The position numbers and the translations under genes are program-made. Of a DNA stretch of 6,046 nucleotides, positions 1-5,961 are shown one piece after another (positions within the stretch are counted from its first letter, which is position 1; every line of letters starts with the position of its first letter). This DNA comes from an uncultured Bacilli bacterium (lineage in GTDB: Bacteria; Bacillota_I; Bacilli_A; RF39; UBA660): assembly GCA_934095965.1 (NCBI GenBank), contig CAKOKR010000038.1:1-6046 (forward strand), in the 5' to 3' direction. The notes under the pieces are model-generated. The model did not search any database. It saw only the letters and a list, made by a program, of their open reading frames with translations, and had not been told where the DNA came from.

Positions 1-62
1 GTGGTTAACACGCCGGATTGTGGCTCCGGTATGCAAGGGTTCGATTCCCTTATTGTGCCCCA
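1..62 (+). tRNA. tRNA-His (anticodon GTG), 5' end cut off by the window
   Basis: Decodes histidine codons. The visible part runs from the D arm to the encoded CCA. The anticodon stem is CCGGA (13-17) with TCCGG (25-29), around loop TTGTGGC, which places anticodon GTG at 20-22. The T stem AAGGG/CCCTT (35-39/47-51) encloses TTCGATT. The 3' acceptor strand is 52-58, followed by discriminator C at 59 and CCA at 60-62. A C73 discriminator is the usual hallmark of bacterial tRNA-His, where it pairs with the extra G-1. About 16-17 nucleotides (5' acceptor strand and most of the D stem) lie outside the window. It is the only gene read on the plus strand. Confidence 0.96.
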
Positions 63-73
63 TTTGGAATATT

Positions 74-107
74 AAAACAAGTAAGATTAATTTCTTACTT
101 GTTTTTT
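74..107 (+). terminator. Intrinsic terminator after tRNA-His, probably bidirectional
   Basis: A perfect 13-bp inverted repeat (74-86 with 93-105) surrounds a 6-nt loop (ttaatt). On the plus strand it runs into six T residues (102-107), four of them inside the stem, so it ends the tRNA-His transcript 12 bases after CCA. On the minus strand the stem's four terminal T residues are followed by an AT-rich stretch, and the hairpin starts directly after the stop codon of the GGDEF gene (106-108). It can therefore also end that transcript, though more weakly. Confidence 0.85.
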
Positions 108-821
108 ATATAAATAAAGTAAAATTAACTTCATCTTGATGCATTACTCCCACAGATACCGTATATGAAGTTTTACTAATTAATGATGTTGCCATATCTA
201 ACTTAGTTAAAAATAAATATTCACTAATATTTTCAACTATAATAACAAGTTCATCCCCACCAATACGATATATATCACAATATCTAAAATATTGTTTTAA
301 ACAATAAGCTACAGTTTTTAATAAATTATCACCATATTCATGACCATACATATTATTAACAACACCTAAACCATTAGCATCAACAAATGCAACACCACAC
401 ATTCTATGCATTTTTTCTTCATTTAATATTTCATCATAAGCACTTCTATTATATACTTGCAACAAAATATCTATATTCTTTTCTTGTTTTAACTTTTCAA
501 TTAAAATCATATTTTTAAATATATTATTTAATATAGTTCCTAGAAAAACTTCAAACATTTCTTTATCTTGAAACTTTCTTTTTGGATTTTTTACAACAAT
601 CTTAGTATTAACTAAATCAATATGAAAAACTAAATCATTTTCATCTTCATTAATATTTAACTTAACAGTTGGATCTCCCTTTCTTTTAAAGTTATCTGTT
701 ACAGCTTCATCAGCTTCACAAAAATCCTTGATTAATTTAAAACATTTTCAAAATAACTAGCATCATAATTTCTAGCAATAGTCATATTTCCCAAAAGAAT
801 TAAAAAATATTGTTCATTCAT
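106..821 (-). pseudogene. Frameshifted and C-terminally shortened GGDEF (diguanylate cyclase-like) protein with a GAF-like N-terminal part
   Basis: GGDEF proteins make cyclic-di-GMP from two GTP; degenerate ones act as sensors. Reading starts at ATG 819-821, with AGGTGA at 827-832 as ribosome site, and gives MNEQYFLILLGNMTIARNYD and nine more residues before TAA at 732-734. The next frame is open from there to 106. Joining them with one base restored in the A-run at about 735-739 gives 238 residues. Residues 1 to about 118 look like a small GAF-type domain ending in a linker helix. The GGDEF part follows, with VYNRSAYDE, DANGL, YGHEYGD and RIGGDEL (GGDEF with F to L). The metal Asp, the Asn of the VNN segment and the GGDE core are kept, while the usual Lys after DxNGL is Gly. 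The chain stops just after the TVSVGV strand and lacks the last helix of about 30 residues. Translation from the internal ATG at 556-558 would give 150 residues. Two defects favour a decaying gene; recoding or a sequencing error is possible. Confidence 0.72.
732..821 (-). CDS. 29-residue leading reading frame of the broken GGDEF gene
   Basis: This is the short in-frame piece that a ribosome starting at the gene's own Shine-Dalgarno site would make. It begins at ATG 819-821 and ends at TAA 732-734. The product would be 29 residues starting MNEQYFLILL. Its last three sense codons and stop read GTT TTA AAT TAA, so the stop follows directly on the heptamer T TTA AAT. It is most simply the separated N-terminus of the GAF-like domain rather than an independent small protein. 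A free-standing peptide role cannot be excluded, but nothing in the sequence points to one. Confidence 0.4.
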   Translation of the reverse strand: MNEQYFLILLGNMTIARNYDASYFENVLN

Positions 822-840
822 TTTCTTCACCTACGCCTAG

Positions 841-869
841 ATTATATAATAAAACATAGAAAAAAACAA
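841..869 (-). promoter_or_regulatory. Probable sigma-A-type promoter of the GGDEF gene
   Basis: On the minus strand a perfect TATAAT (841-846) lies 17 bases downstream of TTGTTT (864-869), which matches the TTG half of the -35 consensus. The start point would fall near 834-836, leaving a leader of only about 13-15 bases that already holds the AGGTGA ribosome site. The -35 element lies inside the 3' arm of the preceding gene's terminator, so the two signals overlap. Assigned by eye from consensus and position only. Confidence 0.5.
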
Positions 870-891
870 GCAATATATATATCACTTGTTT
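860..891 (-). terminator. Intrinsic terminator of the four-gene operon
   Basis: On the minus strand AAACAAG and CTTGTTT (885-891 and 864-870) form the base of a hairpin. The stem extends inwards through two G-T wobble pairs and three A-T pairs to a TATA loop, about 12 bp in all. Seven T residues follow (860-866, partly in the stem). The hairpin overlaps the last codons and the TGA stop (882-884) of the ASCH-transglutaminase gene, so it closes that operon and separates it from the GGDEF gene. Confidence 0.85.
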
Positions 892-1727
892 TCTACCCAT
901 TTAAAATATTCACTTAAATTAATACCACTCTTAGGTTTACTATAACTTTTTAATAATATCTTATCTTTATCTAAAATGTTATATTCATTCATAAATTTAT
1001 CTTTTACATCATTTAATAATTTATCTAAAGAATCATATTTATGAATACCTTCATACTTTTTCCAAGCATGTTCAAACCAAATATACTTATCATCTTCTTT
1101 TACTACCAAAAATGTATGACTTTGTAAAACCTCACCATAATAACAAATAAAATATGATGTAATATCTCTATTATATAAATAATGTCTTTCCAATTCAACT
1201 TGATCAAAACAAACTCCCGTCTTAGTTTTTAACATATCTTTATAGCTTTGTAAAACATAATCATCATCAAATGTATCAAAACTATAGCATACATTACCTG
1301 CATTATTCATATAACCATATTTTATATCACTCATAAAACTAAATACTTCTTCTAAACTATAATAATTCCATAAACCCAAGTTACCTTTTGCTTTAATTGG
1401 TTTTATAACTTCTACATTTTCTAACTTCCATGCATATCTTCCTATTTTATAATAACCACTTTTATATTCCCAATGATTTTTCTTAACTTCATTAATAAAC
1501 TTATCATCCATATAAATTGAATCTACCAAATTAGCTTTACAAATAATATAACCAGGTAAAACTTTACCTACCATTTTCCACAATTCATCAAAAGATTCAT
1601 CTTTACCTAAACTTGCATGTATATAAACTTCACCACGATATTTAATATCATAACTTCTAGTTTCATAACACTTTATTTTATTTTTTATTAAACTAGCATA
1701 TGGTTCTTTAATACTTAATACTTTCAT
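882..1727 (-). CDS. ASCH domain-transglutaminase-like domain fusion protein
   Basis: 281 residues in two parts. Residues 1 to about 123 match the ASCH (ASC-1 homology) fold, a PUA-like domain thought to bind RNA: KEPYASLI at 7-14, the KxxExR-type segment KCYETR at 19-24, RGEVYIHAS at 31-39, and the closing strand AWKLENVEVIKPIKAKG with NLGLW at 99-120. Residues 125-281 resemble transglutaminase-like/papain-fold proteins. There a Cys (C173 in GVCFDQ), a His (H204 in SHTFLV) and an acidic residue (E219 in WFEHAW) sit in the order and spacing of a catalytic triad. It could thus be a thiol protease, an amidase or a non-catalytic fold; the substrate is unknown. There is no signal peptide or membrane segment, so it is cytoplasmic. 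ATG 1725-1727 is two bases after the stop of the AAA+ gene, whose final GGGGTAGG serves as ribosome site, so translation is probably coupled. It is the last gene of the operon and ends in TGA inside the terminator. Confidence 0.8.
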   Translation of the reverse strand: MKVLSIKEPYASLIKNKIKCYETRSYDIKYRGEVYIHASLGKDESFDELWKMVGKVLPGYIICKANLVDSIYMDDKFINEVKKNHWEYKSGYYKIGRYAWKLENVEVIKPIKAKGNLGLWNYYSLEEVFSFMSDIKYGYMNNAGNVCYSFDTFDDDYVLQSYKDMLKTKTGVCFDQVELERHYLYNRDITSYFICYYGEVLQSHTFLVVKEDDKYIWFEHAWKKYEGIHKYDSLDKLLNDVKDKFMNEYNILDKDKILLKSYSKPKSGINLSEYFKWVENK

Positions 1728-1729
1728 AC

Positions 1730-2650
1730 CTACCCCATATCAGTTAAATCTACACCTTCACTAACAATTAAATCTTTAAATACTTCTTTAAATCTTTCTA
1801 TTTCTTTAACCTTTACATCATCATAAATATTTTTAGCATTACAAATAGCTTTATAAAAATCTTTAATAGTTACTTGTCTTCTATTGTCATATAAAGCATA
1901 TGTAAAAGCATTAGCAACTATTGTCAAGCAAATATCTGGATATCTACTAGCAATTTCATATACTCTTTTATATTCATCAGTCATCTCAACTATAAAAGCC
2001 ATAATCTTTTCAGTTATAAATGGTTGATAATTAATTTTAACTCCAATTTGACGTTCTAACTTAGGTATTGTTCCCATTAATATTTTAACAACAGTTTTTT
2101 TATCAGCTTCTAAAACATCAATTTTTTGAAATCTTCTTAAAAAAGCTCTATCTCTTAATATATATTGTTCATATTCTTCTGTTGTAGTTGCCCCAATCAT
2201 TTTAATTTGACCACGATCTAAACCAGCTTTTAACATATTAGCAAAATCCATACCACCAGCTTTATTAACAAGTAAATGTGTTTCATCTATAAATATTATC
2301 GTATTAAGTCGATCAGATAATTCTCTTACTAATAAATCAATTCTATTTTCAATTTGTCCATCACTCATAGTTTCTCCAATTAAACTAGTTATATTTACTT
2401 TAATTAAAGAATAATTCTTTAAAGCATCAGGTACCATTCCTTTTTGAATACGATATGCAATACCTTCAACAATAGCTGTTTTCCCAATACCAGGTTTACC
2501 AACAAGTAATGCACTTTTTTCAGGTGTAAGTAAAGTGAGTATTACTTGTTTTATTTCATTATCCCTACCAATCGCTGGATCAGTTATATACTCTTTTGTT
2601 GTTAAATCAACACCATATCGTTCTAACATACTTATTTTTTCATTATTCAT
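1730..2650 (-). CDS. Single-module Clp-like AAA+ ATPase (ClpA/ClpB/ClpC D1 type)
   Basis: 306 residues from the chosen ATG at 2648-2650. Numbering from it, the opening LERYGVDLT and DPAIGRDNEI match the start of the D1 ring of ClpA/B/C. Walker A GKPGIGKT is at 51-58, Walker B IIFIDE at 118-123, sensor 1 in IGATTTEEY at 152-160, and arginine-finger candidates R172/R173 in FLRRF, followed by a helical lid with RYPDICLTIV. ATP binding and hydrolysis therefore look intact. Family members usually have an N-terminal substrate domain and a second AAA+ module; both are absent, as is the middle domain. The segment that holds KYRG-type pore tyrosine in ClpB reads GETMSDGQIENR here, without an aromatic. 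This suggests an ATP-driven remodeller or switch rather than a classical threading unfoldase (inference). The start overlaps the glycosyltransferase gene by 8 bp; AAAGGA at 2661-2666 suits this ATG, whereas the in-frame GTG at 2657-2659 is too close to it. Confidence 0.86.
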   Translation of the reverse strand: MNNEKISMLERYGVDLTTKEYITDPAIGRDNEIKQVILTLLTPEKSALLVGKPGIGKTAIVEGIAYRIQKGMVPDALKNYSLIKVNITSLIGETMSDGQIENRIDLLVRELSDRLNTIIFIDETHLLVNKAGGMDFANMLKAGLDRGQIKMIGATTTEEYEQYILRDRAFLRRFQKIDVLEADKKTVVKILMGTIPKLERQIGVKINYQPFITEKIMAFIVEMTDEYKRVYEIASRYPDICLTIVANAFTYALYDNRRQVTIKDFYKAICNAKNIYDDVKVKEIERFKEVFKDLIVSEGVDLTDMG

Positions 2651-2666
2651 TATCTTCACATCCTTT
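2643..2666 (-). promoter_or_regulatory. Overlapping stop, start and ribosome site that decide the AAA+ gene start
   Basis: The end of the glycosyltransferase gene carries the signals of the next gene: AAAGGA (2661-2666), GTG (2657-2659), ATG (2648-2650) and the upstream stop TAA (2643-2645). The ribosome site is ten bases from the ATG but only one base from the GTG, so the ATG is preferred. The 8-bp overlap implies that ribosomes finishing the first gene can restart on the second. Confidence 0.7.
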
Positions 2667-3737
2667 ATAATTTTCTATTACATAATCCACTAAATCTTTA
2701 GCACTATTTTTATTTATATATTTAGCTTGATTATTAATCATTTCTTCTTGTAATGATTTATCAAGAAGTATTTCTTTTACTAAAGATGCAACTTCATCTG
2801 GATTATTTGCTCGCACTGCCATTTTATTATTTTCAAAAAATGAAGCATTGTAATTTTCAACACCAGGTATTGGCATCATTAACACAAATGGTTTTCTCAT
2901 CATAGTTATCTCAGTTGATGTAAGTCCTCCAGGTTTTGCCACGATAACACTAGCTCTATTCATATACTCATTCATATTATTAATAAAACCTTTTACTATT
3001 AAATTATCATTATCTATAGAATCTAATTTATTTTTAAGTTCAATATTACTTCCACATACAACCACTAAATATGCATCAATATTATCAAGAATTTTTTTAA
3101 CACATTCTTCCATTTCACCAAAACCCATACTACCAGATGTAAGTAAAACGATATCTTTATCATTTGGTAGATTTAAATCATTATTAACTTTAAAAAAACT
3201 TGATGCAACAGGTATACCTATAGGTAACAAAATATCTTTATTTATCCCTTTTTCCACAAATCTATTTATTAATTTATCACTCGGAATAACAAATACATCC
3301 GGATTAGTTTCATTCCAAAAAGGAATACATTCATAATCTGTAGCAACATTAATAAACTTAATATTTCTTTTTTTCTTAAGTTCCGTTAAAGCCATACAAG
3401 GAAATACATGAGTACCAATTGCTAAATCATAACTATTATCTTCTAAAAATTTATCTAAGTTTTTAACAACCATTTTATTAAAACCATACACAGGACTCTT
3501 TATACCTGTTTTATTATAAAGTTCACCAAGCCTATAAACTGTTTTAAATATTTTACCATTACCTTTCGTAGAACCCAAATATAATTTTTCAGCTCTAGCA
3601 CTTGCTTTATCTCCAGCAAGAAGCATATAATCTTTTACATCAGCATGAATACCTTTTGCATTAAACTCCTCTGCTATATATTTGGCACAACTATTATGTC
3701 CACCACCTGTACTACATGTAAAAACAACAATTTTCAT
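2643..3737 (-). CDS. GT28 family glycosyltransferase, diacylglycerol glycosyltransferase/MGDG-synthase type
   Basis: 364 residues, usual for the UgtP (YpfP)/MGDG-synthase branch of GT28, which adds glucose or galactose from a UDP-sugar to diacylglycerol at the inner face of the membrane. The products are glycolipids and anchors for lipoteichoic acid. The N-terminal acceptor half has the strand MKIVVFTCST followed by GGGH at 11-14 (the glycine-rich loop with its conserved His), GTHVFP at 108-113 and TDYECIPFW at 133-141. The C-terminal nucleotide-sugar half has LLTSGSMGFGEME at 198-210, KPGGLTSTE at 268-276 and PGVENYN at 291-297, the last matching the family's PGQEExN loop. No membrane helix is seen, which fits a peripheral membrane enzyme. 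ATG follows the TAA of the upstream membrane-protein gene without a gap, with GGGGTGA as ribosome site inside that gene. Sugar and acceptor cannot be told from sequence; MurG is less likely because of the N-terminal MGDG-type motifs. Confidence 0.85.
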   Translation of the reverse strand: MKIVVFTCSTGGGHNSCAKYIAEEFNAKGIHADVKDYMLLAGDKASARAEKLYLGSTKGNGKIFKTVYRLGELYNKTGIKSPVYGFNKMVVKNLDKFLEDNSYDLAIGTHVFPCMALTELKKKRNIKFINVATDYECIPFWNETNPDVFVIPSDKLINRFVEKGINKDILLPIGIPVASSFFKVNNDLNLPNDKDIVLLTSGSMGFGEMEECVKKILDNIDAYLVVVCGSNIELKNKLDSIDNDNLIVKGFINNMNEYMNRASVIVAKPGGLTSTEITMMRKPFVLMMPIPGVENYNASFFENNKMAVRANNPDEVASLVKEILLDKSLQEEMINNQAKYINKNSAKDLVDYVIENYKGCEDNE

Positions 3738-4376
3738 TTAATCACCCCAACTATTATTGTACATATTCTTTAAATATTCTTTATTAAAAGTTTTATCTAA
3801 AACCTCTTCATATTTGTATTTTGCATCAATTCCTTTTTCCTTATCACGTGCTCTATTAATGGCAAGACCAGTAAGCATTATATCAAGAACTAAAAATACC
3901 GTTAAAACTATTGCAATAGATTTACCTATATCTTTATCAATTTTATCAATTAACTTTATTAAATTCGGATATATTATATTAATCCACACAATTGCAAGTA
4001 ATCCCCAGAAAAGTGAATATCTTACACAAATTCTACCATTTAAATTCAAAGGTTTTCGAGAATAATCCCAAGCAGTAAAACCTAAAACGAGTTCCATACC
4101 CCAGCTCATTATATATTCTAAAATTGAACCACCAATAAAACCAATCAAAAATATTTTCCACCATTTTGCGCCCTTATATTTATATAGCATTACAGATAAA
4201 GCTAGGGCACCTAGTCCATAAGCCATATTAAAAGGACCTATCACTACTGCAGAATGGTTGATAAAATAACCTCTTTTCAAAAAAGAAAATATCACTTCAA
4301 CTACCCAACCAAATACTGAACCAATGATAAATATCCAAAAAAGATAATAAATCAGGTTAACATTCTTTTTACTCAT
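3738..4376 (-). CDS. CmpB-like integral membrane protein (putative ABC-transporter type IV family, PF06541 type)
   Basis: 212 residues with about five membrane-spanning helices, near 9-30, 46-66, 73-97, 119-138 and 150-173, followed by a charged tail of about 40 residues. Family-type motifs are FGWVVE at 22-27, GPFNMAYGLGA at 47-57, LEYIMSWGMEL at 86-96 with WDYS at 103-106, and NLNGRI at 111-116. These match the family often annotated as putative ABC-transporter type IV or CmpB. The transport role is not established, and no ATP-binding subunit is encoded here. It is the first gene of the operon: an extended -10 promoter lies just upstream, and its stop codon abuts the start of the glycosyltransferase gene. 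That adjacency suggests a role at the membrane tied to glycolipid or envelope synthesis, which is inference. The ribosome site is weak (GTGAT, about six bases before ATG 4374-4376). Trp codons are TGG. Confidence 0.82.
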   Translation of the reverse strand: MSKKNVNLIYYLFWIFIIGSVFGWVVEVIFSFLKRGYFINHSAVVIGPFNMAYGLGALALSVMLYKYKGAKWWKIFLIGFIGGSILEYIMSWGMELVLGFTAWDYSRKPLNLNGRICVRYSLFWGLLAIVWINIIYPNLIKLIDKIDKDIGKSIAIVLTVFLVLDIMLTGLAINRARDKEKGIDAKYKYEEVLDKTFNKEYLKNMYNNSWGD

Positions 4377-4392
4377 ACTACATCACATTTAA

Positions 4393-4421
4393 ATTATACC
4401 AAAACAAAAGAAAAAACAGAA
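4393..4421 (-). promoter_or_regulatory. Extended -10 promoter of the four-gene operon
   Basis: On the minus strand TGGTATAAT (4393-4401) is a perfect -10 box with the TGn extension. A weak -35 candidate, TTCTGT (4416-4421), lies 17 bases upstream inside the terminator of the peptidase gene. The start point would be near 4386, about ten bases before the ATG of the membrane-protein gene, so the leader is very short and the ribosome site weak. Found by consensus only. Confidence 0.6.
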
Positions 4422-4440
4422 GACCTAATCGTTTCTGTTT
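4406..4440 (-). terminator. Intrinsic terminator of the M32 carboxypeptidase gene
   Basis: On the minus strand AAACAGAA (4433-4440) pairs with TTCTGTTT (4414-4421), an 8-bp stem around an 11-base loop, followed by T-rich sequence (4406-4416, one C interruption). The left arm lies in the last codons of the peptidase gene and the stop TAG (4425-4427) lies in the loop. It separates the peptidase from the downstream operon. Confidence 0.75.
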
Positions 4441-5882
4441 CCATATTTTTCTAAAAAATATTTAATTATTGGTTTAGTATCTATTTTTTCAAATCCCATG
4501 TTGTTTAAAACTTCCAATGAATTATAGCATCCTCCATTAACATAAATATGTTTAATTAAATAATCTGTTATTTTCTTAATCTCTTTATTTTTAAGTATTT
4601 CATTAACATCACCTAAATCTCTTTGTAAAGCTTCTAAAAACATTCCATCATAAATGGTACCTAGTAAATAAGATGGAAAATAACCAAACTCACCTTCTGA
4701 CCAATGAACATCTTGAAGTATTCCATCACTATCATTCAAAGGTTTTACACCTAAATACTTCATCATTAATTCATTCCATACATTAGGTAATTCATCTACA
4801 CTTATTTTGTCATTAAATAAATCTCTTTCAATTTCATACCTTATTATAATATGCATAACATATGTTAGTTCATCAGCTTCAGTTCTAATTAAACTAGCAC
4901 TTGTTGTATTTAACATTTGACAAAATTCATCAATATTTACATCTAACCTTAACATTTTCTTTACATCATCATAAATTGGTATCCAAAAGTTTTTGTTTCT
5001 ACCAAGTATATTTTCATAAAATCTAGATTGACCTTCATGTAAACCAAATAAACCAATATTAACAATTCCGTATTTATAAAGTGTCTTATTTACATTTTGT
5101 TCAAAAATACCATGTCCACCTTCATGAATGATTGTGGAAACAAAATCAACCGGATCATCACCATGTTTAAAAGCAATTCTTACATCATTATTACCAATTT
5201 TTTCAGTAAAACCATGCGGGTATATACCTAAAGTGCCACGATTATTATCAAAGCCAATATAATTTAGTAAATATTTTGCAGTATCAACAAGTTCACTTTC
5301 ATTATATTTGATTGACAATTTTTTCTTATTCTTTTTACCAGGTATAATTGGAATTAACGCATTCTTTAATTCATTAAATAATTTATCTATTACTTCACTT
5401 GTTATACCACTTTCAAATTCATTAAGCATCGTATCATATAAATTTTTACCATCACTTATATAACCATAATATTCTTTAGTTAAATTGATAACTTTCTTTA
5501 AATATGGTTTAAACATATCATAATCATTATTATCTTTTGCTTTTTCCCACATAACATTGCTTTTATTTAGGTACTTTTGATAATTAACAAAAAATTCACT
5601 AGGTATTTTTTTAAATTTAACTAAATCTTTATATAAATCTTTAATATATCTTTTCTCTATCTCAGATAAATTATCAAATTCATTTTCTATAACGTTCTTT
5701 AATAAAGACTCATACTCATTGCTTGTATTTAATTTAAATAATTTTTCATCTAAAGATCCAATTACTTCGATTAAATCATCTTTACTTTCAACTGGTGCAT
5801 TAACTCTTAGTTCCCAATTAAGCAAATTCAAAGTATACTCTAAGTTTTTAATATCATCTAAATAGTTTATTAAATTATCCAT
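4425..5882 (-). CDS. M32 family metallocarboxypeptidase (carboxypeptidase Taq type)
   Basis: 485 residues, close to the roughly 500 usual for M32 enzymes, cytoplasmic zinc carboxypeptidases that remove residues from peptide C-termini. The zinc site is HEGGH at 253-257 (two His ligands and the catalytic Glu) with HEGQ at 282-285 supplying the third ligand. IRTEAD at 332-337 and GILQDVHW at 387-394 are also M32 motifs, as are LYDTMLNEFESG near 148-159 and the C-terminal segment ending YFLEKYG. Two motifs deviate: HPF reads HGF (223-225) and DxRxT reads DVRIA (233-237). The HEGQ and QDVHW motifs exclude thimet-type M3 peptidases, which also carry HExxH. There is no signal peptide. ATG 5880-5882 has an ideal AAGGAG (5891-5896) eight bases upstream. 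It lies between the tRNA-Leu terminator and its own terminator, so it is probably a single-gene unit; a role in peptide recycling is a family-based inference. Confidence 0.93.
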   Translation of the reverse strand: MDNLINYLDDIKNLEYTLNLLNWELRVNAPVESKDDLIEVIGSLDEKLFKLNTSNEYESLLKNVIENEFDNLSEIEKRYIKDLYKDLVKFKKIPSEFFVNYQKYLNKSNVMWEKAKDNNDYDMFKPYLKKVINLTKEYYGYISDGKNLYDTMLNEFESGITSEVIDKLFNELKNALIPIIPGKKNKKKLSIKYNESELVDTAKYLLNYIGFDNNRGTLGIYPHGFTEKIGNNDVRIAFKHGDDPVDFVSTIIHEGGHGIFEQNVNKTLYKYGIVNIGLFGLHEGQSRFYENILGRNKNFWIPIYDDVKKMLRLDVNIDEFCQMLNTTSASLIRTEADELTYVMHIIIRYEIERDLFNDKISVDELPNVWNELMMKYLGVKPLNDSDGILQDVHWSEGEFGYFPSYLLGTIYDGMFLEALQRDLGDVNEILKNKEIKKITDYLIKHIYVNGGCYNSLEVLNNMGFEKIDTKPIIKYFLEKYGNRND

Positions 5883-5927
5883 AACATCAACTCCTTATTA
5901 ATATTGTTCAAAACCATTTTAATATAC

Positions 5928-5951
5928 AAAAAAACTGAGTCTCCCCAGTTT
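5928..5951 (-). terminator. Intrinsic terminator after tRNA-Leu
   Basis: On the minus strand AAACTGGG and CTCAGTTT form an 8-bp stem (one G-T pair) closed by a GAGA tetraloop of the stable GNRA class. The hairpin (5932-5951) runs into seven T residues (5928-5934, three in the stem). It starts ten bases after the CCA of tRNA-Leu and ends that transcript. Between it and the peptidase start (5883-5927) there is AAGGAG but no convincing promoter. Confidence 0.88.
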
Positions 5952-5961
5952 AATTTCAATA

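Noticed and set aside
703..720. Short direct repeat GAAGCTGAT/GAAGCTGTA (minus strand) just downstream of the frameshift site, considered as a stimulatory structure
   Set aside because: It forms at best a 4-bp AGCT hairpin, too weak to count as a frameshift stimulator.
882..884. Mycoplasma-type code with TGA read as Trp
   Set aside because: Trp is written as TGG in the genes here, and the TGA at the end of the ASCH gene sits inside a terminator hairpin with no plausible protein continuation, so it is a true stop.
3757..4065. A 102-codon open frame on the plus strand
   Set aside because: It lies wholly inside the CmpB-like membrane-protein gene, antisense to it, and has no recognisable domain or ribosome site. 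The minus-strand frame has clear family motifs, so this one is a shadow.
5883..5931. A possible promoter for the M32 gene (TATATT at 5921-5926, TTGAAC at 5906-5911)
   Set aside because: No pair of elements has a usable spacing, and TTGAAC lies too close to the ribosome site to serve as a -35. The gene may have an unrecognised promoter or depend on read-through from tRNA-Leu.
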